Positions 1 to 8,170 of a stretch of 34,063 bases of DNA are shown piece by piece. The translations under genes were made by a program, and so were the position numbers. The notes beneath the pieces were generated by a model, which was given only the letters and a program-made list of their open reading frames with translations, searched no databases and was not told the origin of the DNA. How positions within the stretch are numbered: the stretch's first letter is position 1; the number at the start of each line of letters is the position of its first letter. The DNA comes from Streptomyces albicerus (lineage in GTDB: Bacteria; Actinomycetota; Actinomycetes; Streptomycetales; Streptomycetaceae): the NCBI RefSeq assembly GCF_008905045.1, contig NZ_VWMY01000093.1:1-34063 (forward strand), written 5' to 3'.

Positions 1-83
1 CCGCATTCGTTAAATCCCCACGGCCCATACCGCCAGCCTGACCCCAACACCCCACTCACATCAGGAGATCCGAGAAACACCGC

Positions 84-968
84 CTAGTTCAGAGCTTGGC
101 GCCCGAGGGCTTTCAGAACGGTCCCGAGCTGCCGCACCGGTTCAGGGCCGACCATCCGCAACACGACCGTGCCCGCTCCGGCCACCTCCAGCGCGCGGAC
201 CCCTTCGGCAGCTTCTTCAGCCCTGCCCGAGACCGTGAATACCTGCTCCGGCGAGCGGCCGAGCCAGGCGCCGTGGCCCTCGGCACAGGGCCGCAGCGCC
301 CGCGCCACCTCTTCGGCATCGTCGCCCACGCAGCAGAAGGCGAGCACCGTCAGAGTATGGTCGGCAGAGGCTCCGCCCTTGTCGACCAACGCCCGAGCGC
401 TCTTCACATCATGCGGGCCGTGGCCCTCGGCGATCAGTGTGCCGTCCGCGACTCGCCCGGACAGCTCCAGCGAGCGGGGCCGCACCACGCCCGCGACCAC
501 CGGGGGCGGCTCAAGAGGCGGATGCACCATCTGGATGCCGGCCAGCCGAACCTCCCGCCCTTCCAGCTCGACGCGCTCCCCGCGCAGCAGCGCGCGCACG
601 GAGCTGATCGTCTCCTCCAGCAGGGCGAGCGGCGACCGCGCCGCGACGCCGACCGAGGCCATCCATTCCGGCACCCCGTGCCCGATCCCGGCAACAAGCC
701 GCCCCGGGAACACCCGCGTCAGCGTCGCCAACTCCATCGCCAGCAACGCCGGACTGCGCAACGGCGCAGGCATGATCCCGATGCCCACCCGCAGCCGCTC
801 CGTCGCTCCCAGCGCCAGGGAGGCGGCCGAGATTCCCCCATTCCATCCGAGGTCCTCGACCACCCACAGGTCGTCTACTCCCAGCGCCTCGACATCCCGC
901 GCGAACCTGGGCAACCCCTCCGGGGCCCAGTCGCGGTCGTACATCACACCGATTCGAACGTTCGTCAC
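84..968 (-). CDS. LLM class flavin-dependent oxidoreductase
   Basis: A 294-residue protein of the bacterial luciferase-like monooxygenase family, a TIM-barrel fold that uses FMN or F420. The N-terminal strand (VRIGVMYDRDW), the DDLWVVED segment, the LRVGIGIMPAP strand and the conserved GRLVAGIGHG segment are all visible. The length is usual for the family and it looks complete. The start is GTG at 968. The substrate cannot be read from sequence. It stands alone: the next gene is divergent, 357 bp away. The intervening 969-1325 holds no clear gene apart from a doubtful small ORF. Confidence 0.9.
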   Translation of the reverse strand: MTNVRIGVMYDRDWAPEGLPRFARDVEALGVDDLWVVEDLGWNGGISAASLALGATERLRVGIGIMPAPLRSPALLAMELATLTRVFPGRLVAGIGHGVPEWMASVGVAARSPLALLEETISSVRALLRGERVELEGREVRLAGIQMVHPPLEPPPVVAGVVRPRSLELSGRVADGTLIAEGHGPHDVKSARALVDKGGASADHTLTVLAFCCVGDDAEEVARALRPCAEGHGAWLGRSPEQVFTVSGRAEEAAEGVRALEVAGAGTVVLRMVGPEPVRQLGTVLKALGRQALN

Positions 969-1017
969 GTGCTGAAACCTATGCCGAGTGCTGGTGAGTG
1001 ATCAACGCTCCGGGTCA

Positions 1018-1128
1018 AGCGTTCAGGGCGTCGGCACCGGTGGTCTCCGAAGTGCGGGGCACGTACCGCTTTTTCGTGGGGCAGGGTATGTCCGGCGTCA
1101 GAATCGCGGTCCCGTGCAGCCGCATGGT
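1018..1128 (-). CDS. possible 36-residue small ORF in the intergenic region
   Basis: An ATG-initiated ORF of 36 codons (starts MRLHGTAILTPDIPC, ends GADALNA). The same frame stays open for roughly 40-50 codons upstream of the ATG and would read ...GRLLGVLLLRDIEET before it, so it may be the tail of a decayed larger gene rather than a free-standing peptide. I recognise no family. It lies between a minus-strand oxidoreductase and a plus-strand sigma factor. No strong ribosome binding site is visible. This is a weak call. Confidence 0.2.
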
Positions 1129-1325
1129 TTCTTCGATGTCTCGCAGTAGGAGGACGCCGAGGAGTCGGCCGACACGTTGGGGTGTTCGCTCGGGGTTCGT
1201 TGCGCGCTCTGTGTGACGTATGCCTCGTTCCTTGGGCGTTTTTCCTGGCGTACCGCTGTAACGATCGCCTGACCGGGACCACTACTCGATGACAGAACAC
1301 ACCGGGAGGGACAGGAGGTGCGGCA

Positions 1326-1889
1326 GTGCCCGACGACGACGCGGATCGTTTCACCGCAATCTACGACGGCTGCCGGCAACGCGTGTGGGCCTACGTGGTC
1401 AGCCGCGCGGGACGGCAGGTCGCCGACGAGGTGGTGAGCGAGACGTTCACCGTGGCCTGGCGCAGGCTGGAAGACGTACCGGAGCAGCCGCTGCCATGGC
1501 TGCTCGGGGTCGCCCGCAACATCCTGCGGGACAGCATCCGGGCGGAGGCCAGGCGCGCGATGCTCGCCGCCGAGCTGGGCGCCTGGACGGGCCAGGCCGA
1601 GGCGGACGTCGCCGAGGACGTGTCCGAGCGCAGCGCGCTGCTCAAGGCGCTGGCCACGCTGCCGGAGGACGATCGCGACCTGCTCATCCTCTCCGCGTGG
1701 CAGGGACTGACCCCGGCGGAGGCGGCCCGCGTGGTCGGCTGCTCGCCCATCACGCTGCGGGTCCGCCTGCACCGGGCGCGTATGCGCCTCAACCAGGCCG
1801 CGTCGGCCTCCCCGCTCATGCAGGAGGCCGCAACTGCGCGGCGCGTGTCCACCCGAGCCCGGATCACCGTAGGAAAGGAAGCCCGGTGA
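1326..1889 (+). CDS. ECF-type RNA polymerase sigma factor
   Basis: A 187-residue sigma-70 family factor. Region 2 runs from about residue 8 to 75 (FTAIYDGCRQRVWAY, DEVVSETFTVAWRR, LPWLLGVARNIL). Region 4 runs from about 112 to 160 (LPEDDRDLLILSAWQGLTPAEAARVVGCS, then the recognition helix PITLRVRLHRAR). There are no regions 1 or 3, as in extracytoplasmic-function factors. The GTG start is chosen because AGGAGG lies at about 1313-1318. Its stop overlaps the next gene's GTG in a GTGA motif, so the two are translationally coupled. It probably directs polymerase to a small stress regulon; the downstream membrane protein is the likely partner. Confidence 0.93.
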   Translation: MPDDDADRFTAIYDGCRQRVWAYVVSRAGRQVADEVVSETFTVAWRRLEDVPEQPLPWLLGVARNILRDSIRAEARRAMLAAELGAWTGQAEADVAEDVSERSALLKALATLPEDDRDLLILSAWQGLTPAEAARVVGCSPITLRVRLHRARMRLNQAASASPLMQEAATARRVSTRARITVGKEAR

Positions 1890-3046
1890 AGAACGACGTC
1901 CTGCAGCGCCTGGCCGCCGCCCGCCCCGCCCACCTCGACCCCGGCCTCCCCACACCCTCGCAGGTTCGGCAGGAGGAGCTCGCAACGCTCATGAGCCTTC
2001 CGCGCGCGTCGCGCAGGGCTCGCGCCGCCACCCGCAGCGCGAGGGTGCGCCGCCCTCTCCTGTCGGGTCTCGCCCTGGCCACGGCGTCGGTGGTGGCGGC
2101 TGTGGTGATGACCGACACCGCGCCGGAGCGGCCGGGACCCGCGCCCTCCGCGACGTTGGGCTCAGGCAGCCAGGTCCTTCTCGCTGCCGCGTCCCACGTC
2201 GAGCGGCAACCGGCCGCCTCCGGCAAGTACTGGTACGTGGTGGAAACGCTCGCCGACCGCCAGAAGGTGCCCGGCAAGAACTACAGCATCGACATCCGCC
2301 AAGAGGTGCGGTGGTGGACGGCCGCCGCCAAGAACAGGTACTGGTCGCAGTCGCTGGACGTAGGCGCCCGTCCGGCGACGGAAGCCGACGAGGCGGCGTG
2401 GAAGGCGGACGGGTCCCCCATGTCGTGGGACATGAGGGACGTGACCGGGGAGATCGTCACCTACGCCGGCAAGGGCGAGATCGCACACGACGCCCCCGGC
2501 GGAATCGCGGACAGCGTGCCGATGGGGGAAGTTCCCCTGCGCCTCCTACCCACGCTGCCCACCGATGCCAAGGCCCTCCGCAAGCGCCTCTTCGAACTGG
2601 TCGACAAGCACTACAACGGCCCCGAATGGACCCTCGACCGGATCGTCGTCGAGGACGCCGTCCAGCTCGCCACGACCCTGCCGTCCACCCCGGCCCTGCG
2701 CGCCGCCGCCTACCGCCTCCTCGCCGCCGAGCCCGGCGTGCGCTCCCTCGGCGACGTCAAGGACCACGCCGGCCGCACCGGCTACGCCGTCGCCCTCACC
2801 GCCGAGTACGCGCCCGGCACCGAACGCCGCCTGATCTTCGACAAGTCGACGGGCATGCCGCTCGGTCAAGAGATGGTGTCCACCCGCAGCGGCGACGGCA
2901 GAAAGAAGGGCGACCTGCTGAGCTACACGACGTTCACGATGAAGTGGACCAACCAGGCACCGCCGTTCAACACCGACTACAGCGACCCGCCGGCCGACCT
3001 GCGCTCCGTTCCGGTCGACGAGTTGGACGTGGAGGCGGCTCGCTGA
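1886..3046 (+). CDS. CU044_5270 family membrane-anchored protein, sigma factor partner
   Basis: A 386-residue protein starting with GTG at 1886, 4-bp overlap with the sigma factor, with AGGAAAGGAAG just upstream. Residues 1-50 are a charged cytoplasmic segment. A single membrane helix follows at about 52-72 (LLSGLALATASVVAAVVM). The rest is an extracytoplasmic domain with Trp/Tyr-rich strands (KYWYVVETL, EVRWWTAAAKNRYW) and a later YRLLAAEPGV segment. This architecture matches CU044_5270-type proteins, which sit beside ECF sigma genes in actinobacteria and may act as sensors or anti-sigma factors. That role is inferred from position. A strong terminator follows. Confidence 0.82.
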   Translation: MKNDVLQRLAAARPAHLDPGLPTPSQVRQEELATLMSLPRASRRARAATRSARVRRPLLSGLALATASVVAAVVMTDTAPERPGPAPSATLGSGSQVLLAAASHVERQPAASGKYWYVVETLADRQKVPGKNYSIDIRQEVRWWTAAAKNRYWSQSLDVGARPATEADEAAWKADGSPMSWDMRDVTGEIVTYAGKGEIAHDAPGGIADSVPMGEVPLRLLPTLPTDAKALRKRLFELVDKHYNGPEWTLDRIVVEDAVQLATTLPSTPALRAAAYRLLAAEPGVRSLGDVKDHAGRTGYAVALTAEYAPGTERRLIFDKSTGMPLGQEMVSTRSGDGRKKGDLLSYTTFTMKWTNQAPPFNTDYSDPPADLRSVPVDELDVEAAR

Positions 3047-3069
3047 TCCTGCCGGGCTTGCTGAGCGAC

Positions 3070-3096
3070 GGACCCCGGGCCGACGGCCCGGGGTCC
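3070..3096 (+). terminator. perfect 12-bp stem terminator hairpin
   Basis: GGACCCCGGGCC (3070-3081), loop GAC, then GGCCCGGGGTCC (3085-3096), a perfect GC-rich stem 24 bp after the CU044_5270 gene stop. There is no T tract, which is usual for Streptomyces terminators. It ends the sigma factor operon. The stretch 3097-3329 up to the convergent LysE gene shows nothing else I can support. Confidence 0.85.
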
Positions 3097-3329
3097 GCCG
3101 CGTTGATCACTGGGAGACCTGTGCTGCTACAGGCCGGCAGCCGTCCCGGCCGCGTACGGTGTGGCCGCAGCGTTTCCAGGTGGGGTCCTGGAGGGCTTTT
3201 TCGAGCAGGTCCTCGACCTCGTACAGGCCGAGTTCCTCACTCTCCCGTTGATCGACGGCTTCTCACACCCGGGCAGACCGGAACGGATCGTAGCCGCACG
3301 GTCCGTCACATCTCCCAGCGCACCGCTCG

Positions 3330-3959
3330 TCACATGAGCCGGCACAGTTGAAGAATCGCGAAGACCAGGAGCGAGACACCGCAGCAGGCTTCGAGCACAC
3401 GTATGGCCACTGACGGCAGCGCCCTGCGTAGCACCACGATGACCCCCGCCGAGATCAGGCACCACAGCATTGAGGAGGCCATGAACCCGGCGAAGAAGAC
3501 GCCCAGCTTCGTCGTGCCGCCCGAGCCCAGGATGGCGCCCACCCCACCGGCCGCCCCCGACCAGTAGACGACGTTCCATGGGTTCGCCAGCGACATGCCC
3601 GCTCCCACAGCCATGGCCTTGCGGTCCTGTTTGTCGTACGGCTCCGCCGTCGGACCGGGCACCTTCCGCGCGAGTGCGTCGCGTAGGCCCGCTGCCCCCA
3701 ACCAGGCCAGCAGCAAGCACCCGGTCGCCGTGAGTGGCACGCGCAAGGCCGGCACCGCGAACAGCGCCCCCACGCCTGCCAGGCCGAGCACCGCCCACAC
3801 AGCATCGCCCACAAGCGAGCCGACCTGGACCGCGAAGGCCGGGCGGAACCCACCCCGTATCCCGCGTCGCAGGGACTCGCTGAACACCGCGCCTGGTGCC
3901 GCGTTGAACACCAGCCCCAACCACATAGCCACCATGAAGATCTCGAACATGGCAGCCAC
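3330..3959 (-). CDS. LysE/RhtB family amino-acid exporter
   Basis: A 209-residue inner-membrane protein with about six hydrophobic helices. The N-terminal segment (VAMWLGLVFNAAPGAVFSESL) is the LysE-family pattern with the conserved N/G-P-G-P-like turn. A central charged loop at about 100-115 (GPTAEPYDKQDRK) precedes SLANPWNVVYWSG, the second conserved NP motif of the family. It likely exports an amino acid or related metabolite by proton exchange. It lies 29 bp downstream of an AraC regulator on the same strand, a common pairing in which the regulator controls the exporter. Start at 3959; an internal ATG at 3950 is possible. Confidence 0.88.
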   Translation of the reverse strand: MAAMFEIFMVAMWLGLVFNAAPGAVFSESLRRGIRGGFRPAFAVQVGSLVGDAVWAVLGLAGVGALFAVPALRVPLTATGCLLLAWLGAAGLRDALARKVPGPTAEPYDKQDRKAMAVGAGMSLANPWNVVYWSGAAGGVGAILGSGGTTKLGVFFAGFMASSMLWCLISAGVIVVLRRALPSVAIRVLEACCGVSLLVFAILQLCRLM

Positions 3960-3988
3960 TGTGCGTGGGGGCGGGCCGTCCGGTCTTG

Positions 3989-4804
3989 TCAGATGTTGAT
4001 CTGGGACAGCCGACGGTACCGGCCCGGCGTGATGGCGTACGCCGCGGTGAAGTGGCGGTGGAAATGCGCCTGGTCGGCGAAGCCGAGCCCGTGCGCGACG
4101 TCGGCGACGGGCTCGCCTCTACGCAGCCGACGCCGCCCCTCGGCCAGCCGGGCCGACAGGTGCCAGGCGTAGGGCGGGGCGCCGGTGGCGCGGGTGAACG
4201 TCCGGATCAGATGCTCCCGGGACATGCCTGCCTCGTCGGCCAGCTCGGCCAGTCGGGGCGCGCCGGACAGGTCGGTGCGGAGCCGGTCAAGCACCGCGGC
4301 GATCCGGGCGTCAGCGGGCTCTGGAGCACGCGCGCGCCGTCCTGCGGCCAGGTCGAGCAGCCGGGACAGCACCAGCACCAGTCGCTCCTGAACCAGAGCA
4401 GCGGATTCGGCGGGCGAAGGGTGTCCCTCCGGTGCCAGCTTGCGGAATGCCCTGGCGGCAGCGAGGAACTCGGCGCGTAGGTGCGGAGAACGGACGACGG
4501 GCCGTTCGAAGTCGACTGCGGCATCGCCGGTCAGCGATTCCACCACCGTTGCCGGGACGTACCAGCTCACGGCCACGAAGGACATCTCGGGCGGGACCTG
4601 GGTGGTGCACGACTGGACCTGGCCGGGGTTGTAAACGGTGAACTCGTCCAGGCCCACGTCGAACGAGGTGCGATCCAGCCGGACCCGCTCCAGGCCGCAG
4701 AGGTTGACGCTGATCACGTACTCGTCGTGGCTGTGCCGCGGGAACCCGCCCGACGGGGGACGCACTACCGCCAGCTGACCTCCGCCCGACTCCATGACCT
4801 GCAT
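3989..4804 (-). CDS. AraC family transcriptional regulator
   Basis: A 271-residue regulator with an N-terminal AraC-type cupin sensing domain (residues about 10-140; FPRHSHDEYVISV is the first metal/ligand-type His motif, FTVYNPGQVQSC follows) and a C-terminal double helix-turn-helix (about 170-265). The first HTH is LAELADEAGMSREHLIRTFTRATG and the second ends in VADVAHGLGFADQAHFHRHF with the family signature PGRYRR. It precedes the LysE exporter in an apparent two-gene operon and probably senses the exported compound. Upstream (4851-4868) lies a short dyad AACAG-N8-CTGTT that could be a binding site. Confidence 0.92.
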   Translation of the reverse strand: MQVMESGGGQLAVVRPPSGGFPRHSHDEYVISVNLCGLERVRLDRTSFDVGLDEFTVYNPGQVQSCTTQVPPEMSFVAVSWYVPATVVESLTGDAAVDFERPVVRSPHLRAEFLAAARAFRKLAPEGHPSPAESAALVQERLVLVLSRLLDLAAGRRARAPEPADARIAAVLDRLRTDLSGAPRLAELADEAGMSREHLIRTFTRATGAPPYAWHLSARLAEGRRRLRRGEPVADVAHGLGFADQAHFHRHFTAAYAITPGRYRRLSQINI

Positions 4805-5241
4805 GCACAGAGGCTACGACAGGACGCGAACGTGGCCGGACAGGGGGAGAAACAGTAGGAACTCTGTTCGTTCGGGCAGGCCCGCTGATCGATACAACGG
4901 GAGGCAACCTGCTCGGCGCCGCTGTGGCCGGGCCCGCCGACCCACAGGGCCGAGCCGCCGATGAGGGGCCCGGAGGCGGACTTGGGGCCGGAGAGGGGGT
5001 AGGGCTTGACCGTGTACAAGAAGGGTGGCGCCGTTCTTGACGGTTGGCGGCCGCGCCGCTGCTGTTGAACATCATGGCACCTTGCCGGAGTTGAAGGCGT
5101 CGATGGCGTTGGCGCCGTCGACGCCGGTGTCCAGGCCCGCCCCGCTGGTGCAGAGGTCGGCGACGGTGATTCGGGCTGCGGCTCACGCTGTCACTCGTCC
5201 GGGGATGTGGTGCGAGGTGTCGGTGGGTTGTGAGGCGGCGT
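4805..5241. other. gene-free stretch with decayed coding on the minus strand
   Basis: No intact gene. Minus-strand frames give protein-like pieces in different phases (DLCTSGAGLDTGVDGANAID near 5100-5165; TVKPYPLSGPKSASGPLIGG near 4960-5015), which suggests the frameshifted tail of a lost gene. I cannot name the family. The promoter of the AraC gene should lie in the part nearest 4804. Confidence 0.4.
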
Positions 5242-6495
5242 CTAGCGGTGCGGGTGCCGCGGGGCACGCCGGGGCCGCACGGTCGGGATGCCGGGGTGTG
5301 GTGCGTGCCGGTGACGGTCTGGCCCTCGCAGCAGCAGGGCCCAGTAGCCGACAGCGGCGCAGACACCGAGAACCGTGCAGGCGGCCCACAAGGTGTCGGG
5401 GCCGAAACGGTCGATGACGATGCCGGCGCACAGGGGCGCGGCCATGGTGGCAATGGCCCAGGACAGCGCGTGGATGCCCTGGTAGCGGCCTCGGGCAGTG
5501 CTTGTCGAGAACCGTGCGATCAGGCCCATGTTCACCGGCGAGTGCACGATCTCCCCCAGCGTCCACACCACGACGGCGATCGCGTACACGGCCGCGCTTC
5601 CGGCGAGGGCGTTGAGGCCGAAGCCGCCTCCGCACAGCAGCGCGGCCAGGACGAGCAGGCGGCCCGGGTTCGAGCCGTCGAGTCTGCGGCCGAGCGGCAG
5701 TTGCAGGGCGACGATGAGGATGCCGTTCAGACTGATCACCAGCCCGTACTGGGCCGGGGTGAGGCCGTCGCGGTCCATGGCCACCGGCAGTCCGGCGGCC
5801 GCCTGTTGGAACACTACGATCAGGAGGAAGGACAGGCCCACGGCTGCCAGGAACGGCCTGTCCCGCAGCACCGTTCGAAAACCGGCGCTCTTCTCATCGA
5901 CGCCTTCTCCTTCGGTGTCCGCCTGGTTGGTCATGGTCTCCGGAAGTCTGACGGCGATCACGAGCGTGGAGAGCAACGTTGCGGCCGCCTCTATGAGGAA
6001 CAGCCACCGGTATCCGTGGGAGGAGATGAATCCGGCGCTTGCCGCGGCGACGCCGAAGCCGATGTTGACAGCCCAGTAATACAGAGAGAACGCCCGCACC
6101 CGGTCTGCTGGAGGAACCAGGTCCGCCATGACCGTCTGGACCACCGGGCGGGAGGCGCCGCTCGCCGCGCCGGCCGCGCACGCGAGTGCAGCGATCAGCA
6201 GGGGCTGGTCAGCGAAACCCAGGGCTGCGGTCAGCCCGGCCGCCGTCACCTGCGCGACCAGCAGGGTGGTCCGCCGCCCCACTCGGTCGGCCAGAATGCC
6301 GCCCACCACAGAGGCAGCCGCGCCGCCCGCTCCGAAGAGCGCCGCGACCAGTCCGGCGAAGCTCGCCGAGTAGCCGCGTTCCGCCGTCAGATACAGGATC
6401 AGGAAAGGGGCGACGAAGGAGCCGAGGCGGCCGATCAGAATGCTCGCCCACAACCACCAGAAAGGGCGCGGCAGCCCGGAAGCGGCCTGTCTCAT
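5242..6495 (-). CDS. MFS drug/metabolite efflux transporter
   Basis: A 417-residue major facilitator protein with about twelve membrane helices. The loop 2-3 motif A is visible as GGILADRVGRRTTLLVAQV (about residues 64-82), and the second half repeats the fold (GRRLDGSNPGRLLVLAALLCGGG). The DHA-type N-half and the absence of binding-protein domains suggest proton-driven export of small hydrophobic molecules. Its ATG overlaps the stop of the upstream GNAT gene by 4 bp, so it is the last gene of a coupled TetR-GNAT-MFS operon. The last ~30 residues are Arg/His/Pro-rich and hydrophilic. Confidence 0.92.
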   Translation of the reverse strand: MRQAASGLPRPFWWLWASILIGRLGSFVAPFLILYLTAERGYSASFAGLVAALFGAGGAAASVVGGILADRVGRRTTLLVAQVTAAGLTAALGFADQPLLIAALACAAGAASGASRPVVQTVMADLVPPADRVRAFSLYYWAVNIGFGVAAASAGFISSHGYRWLFLIEAAATLLSTLVIAVRLPETMTNQADTEGEGVDEKSAGFRTVLRDRPFLAAVGLSFLLIVVFQQAAAGLPVAMDRDGLTPAQYGLVISLNGILIVALQLPLGRRLDGSNPGRLLVLAALLCGGGFGLNALAGSAAVYAIAVVVWTLGEIVHSPVNMGLIARFSTSTARGRYQGIHALSWAIATMAAPLCAGIVIDRFGPDTLWAACTVLGVCAAVGYWALLLRGPDRHRHAPHPGIPTVRPRRAPRHPHR

Positions 6496-7475
6496 CTACC
6501 GATGGCCGCAGCGGTGTGCGGGGCATCGGCGGCGGAGTGGTCAGCACTCATGGGCGGCAGCTTGCCCGTTGTGACATCGACGAGGTCATGGCGCCATGCG
6601 GCTTCGTCGGTCAGAGTTCCGGTCGCCCGGTACTGGCGGACCTGTGGCGCATCGGACAGGGCCTCGGCAGCTTCGGCGACCGGCACCGGCCGAAAGCCCA
6701 GCCGTTCCCACACCGGTCCGGCGCCCGTGGAGAACAAGTACGCCGTACGCCCGCCCTGCGCGGCCGCCTCCGTGAGAACGCGCCGCACCAGCCGCCGCGC
6801 GGCTCCGCACCCCCGAAGATCGGGGCGGACCGCGACGCTGCGCAGCAGCACGCAGTGACCCTGCCGCTCCAGGCCCACGGTCGTGGCCGGCCCCGCGGCA
6901 TCCCTGGTGAGCCAGTAACGAGTGCCGGGCGCCAGGACGTCCTGGGGCGAGAGCCCCTGGCCCGCGAGGAAGGCCGTGATCTCCTCCCGGTCCTCCGGCC
7001 CCGCTTCGGGCAGCGCCAGCGGCTTGGCGTAGCAGCGGCTGAGCGTCTTGTGCTGGTAGGGCGGGTAGTTGGGGATGAGGGCATAGTCGGCGCGGGTGTA
7101 CAGCGCGATGGCCTCGGGCTGGTGGACAGCCGTCTCCAGGCGCATCTCGGTGTGGCCGAGGGCGGTGGCGGTGCGCTCGGCCTCGGCCAGGAGGTGAGCG
7201 GCTATGCCCCGGCCGCGCGCCTCTGGCATGACGTACATGCGCTTCAGTTCGGCGGCGCTGTCCGGGAACGGGAAGGGCTGCGCGGCGCAGCAGCCGACCG
7301 GCCGGCCGTCGGCTTCGGCGAGCAGGAAGCGGATCCCGGGGCTGATGTGGGCGCCGCCGGTGCACGGCTCGTCCGGGTAACGCGCCGTGAGGTCGGCGTC
7401 GAGGTCGCGTACCAGCTGCTCGATCCTCGGGTCGTCGGCCGTCACGGCGGTGATGATGGGGTCGGGCGAGGTCAC
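6492..7475 (-). CDS. tandem-domain GNAT N-acetyltransferase
   Basis: A 327-residue protein with two GNAT folds. The first (about 1-150) has the acetyl-CoA loop ARGRGIAAHLL near residues 86-96; the second (about 160-300) has DLRGCGAARRLV near 219-230, followed by TAYLFSTGAGPVWERLGFRPV, the usual beta6-beta7 segment. The GTG start at 7475 overlaps the TetR stop (7472-7475), and its stop overlaps the MFS start, so all three genes are coupled. It probably acetylates an amine on a small molecule; with an exporter beside it, a modify-and-export resistance role is plausible. Substrate unknown. Confidence 0.88.
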   Translation of the reverse strand: MTSPDPIITAVTADDPRIEQLVRDLDADLTARYPDEPCTGGAHISPGIRFLLAEADGRPVGCCAAQPFPFPDSAAELKRMYVMPEARGRGIAAHLLAEAERTATALGHTEMRLETAVHQPEAIALYTRADYALIPNYPPYQHKTLSRCYAKPLALPEAGPEDREEITAFLAGQGLSPQDVLAPGTRYWLTRDAAGPATTVGLERQGHCVLLRSVAVRPDLRGCGAARRLVRRVLTEAAAQGGRTAYLFSTGAGPVWERLGFRPVPVAEAAEALSDAPQVRQYRATGTLTDEAAWRHDLVDVTTGKLPPMSADHSAADAPHTAAAIGR

Positions 7476-8071
7476 AGGCTTCCGTTCCGTTCGAAGATCA
7501 GGTCGAGCTGGGTTTCCAGGACGCGCCGCTGGAGGTCGGGCGGATAGGCGGCCGGGTCGGTCACGGCGTTCAGGGCGAGCCCGTCCAGACATGCGACGAG
7601 GCCGCGTACCCGGATGTGGAGGTCGGCTGGTTCCGGGCGGTCGAGGCAGGCTGCCTGCACCAGACCAGTCAGGCGGCTGATCCAGGAGGCGTGACTGCGG
7701 ATGTGCTCGGCGAGCAGTGCGGGGTCGTTTCGGGTGCTGAGGAGGAACTGGGACCAGACGGCGGCCTCCAGATGCCGCTCGGCGTCCAGGGGCAGGGCCT
7801 GCTCGGCCACGGCGTACAGCGTGTCGCGGGCGTTCTCGCCGACGGGAAGGGTGTCGATGCGCGCCGCCATCCGACGGTGCATCTCGGTGCGGGCATGGGC
7901 CAGGAGCGCCTTCTTGTCGGCGAAGTAGTGCGTGACCATTCCCGTGGTGCAGCCCGCTGCGGCGGCGACCGCGCGCAGGGTCAGGCCCTCCAGTCCGCTG
8001 TCCGAGACGACCCGCCATACAGCTTGGGAGATCGCCTCCCGCCGCTCTTCGTGGTCCACCTGTCTCGGCAT
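7472..8071 (-). CDS. TetR family transcriptional repressor
   Basis: A 199-residue regulator. The N-terminal HTH spans about residues 8-55 (REAISQAVWRVVSDSGLEGLTLRAVAAAAGCTTGMVTHYFADKKALLAHA), including the diagnostic THYFADKK. The C-terminal ligand domain resembles the BetI-like type (VWSQFLLSTRNDPALL, VRGLVACLDGLALNAV). It is the first gene of the TetR-GNAT-MFS operon and likely represses its own promoter through dyads at 8094-8121. Start ATG at 8071 with a GGGCGGG stretch upstream as ribosome binding site. Confidence 0.93.
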   Translation of the reverse strand: MPRQVDHEERREAISQAVWRVVSDSGLEGLTLRAVAAAAGCTTGMVTHYFADKKALLAHARTEMHRRMAARIDTLPVGENARDTLYAVAEQALPLDAERHLEAAVWSQFLLSTRNDPALLAEHIRSHASWISRLTGLVQAACLDRPEPADLHIRVRGLVACLDGLALNAVTDPAAYPPDLQRRVLETQLDLIFERNGSL

Positions 8072-8093
8072 CCGCCCGCCCTTTTTACATAAC

Positions 8094-8121
8094 AGTCGTT
8101 GCGTAACGGCTGATACGTTAC
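8094..8121 (-). promoter_or_regulatory. overlapping dyads, probable TetR operator and operon promoter
   Basis: Two inverted repeats overlap 23-50 bp upstream of the TetR start: AGTCGTT-GCGT-AACGGCT (8094-8111, one mismatch) and GTAACG-GCTGATA-CGTTAC (8103-8121, perfect). On the minus strand a TATGTA sequence (8085-8090) could be the -10 element, so a repressor bound here would block it. The spacing to the start suits an autoregulated TetR operon. The site is seen; its use is inferred. Confidence 0.6.
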
Positions 8122-8170
8122 CACGGACGGGTCTTCCTCAGCGGCTTTGTCCGGCGGGCGGGAACCGTGA

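Noticed and set aside
1289..1885. Extension of the CU044_5270 frame upstream through the sigma factor
   Set aside because: It is Arg/Gly-rich and out of phase with the clear sigma factor; the GTG at 1886 with its overlap is the sensible start.
5230..6858. 542-codon plus-strand frame opposite the MFS and GNAT genes
   Set aside because: Shadow of two well-supported minus-strand genes.
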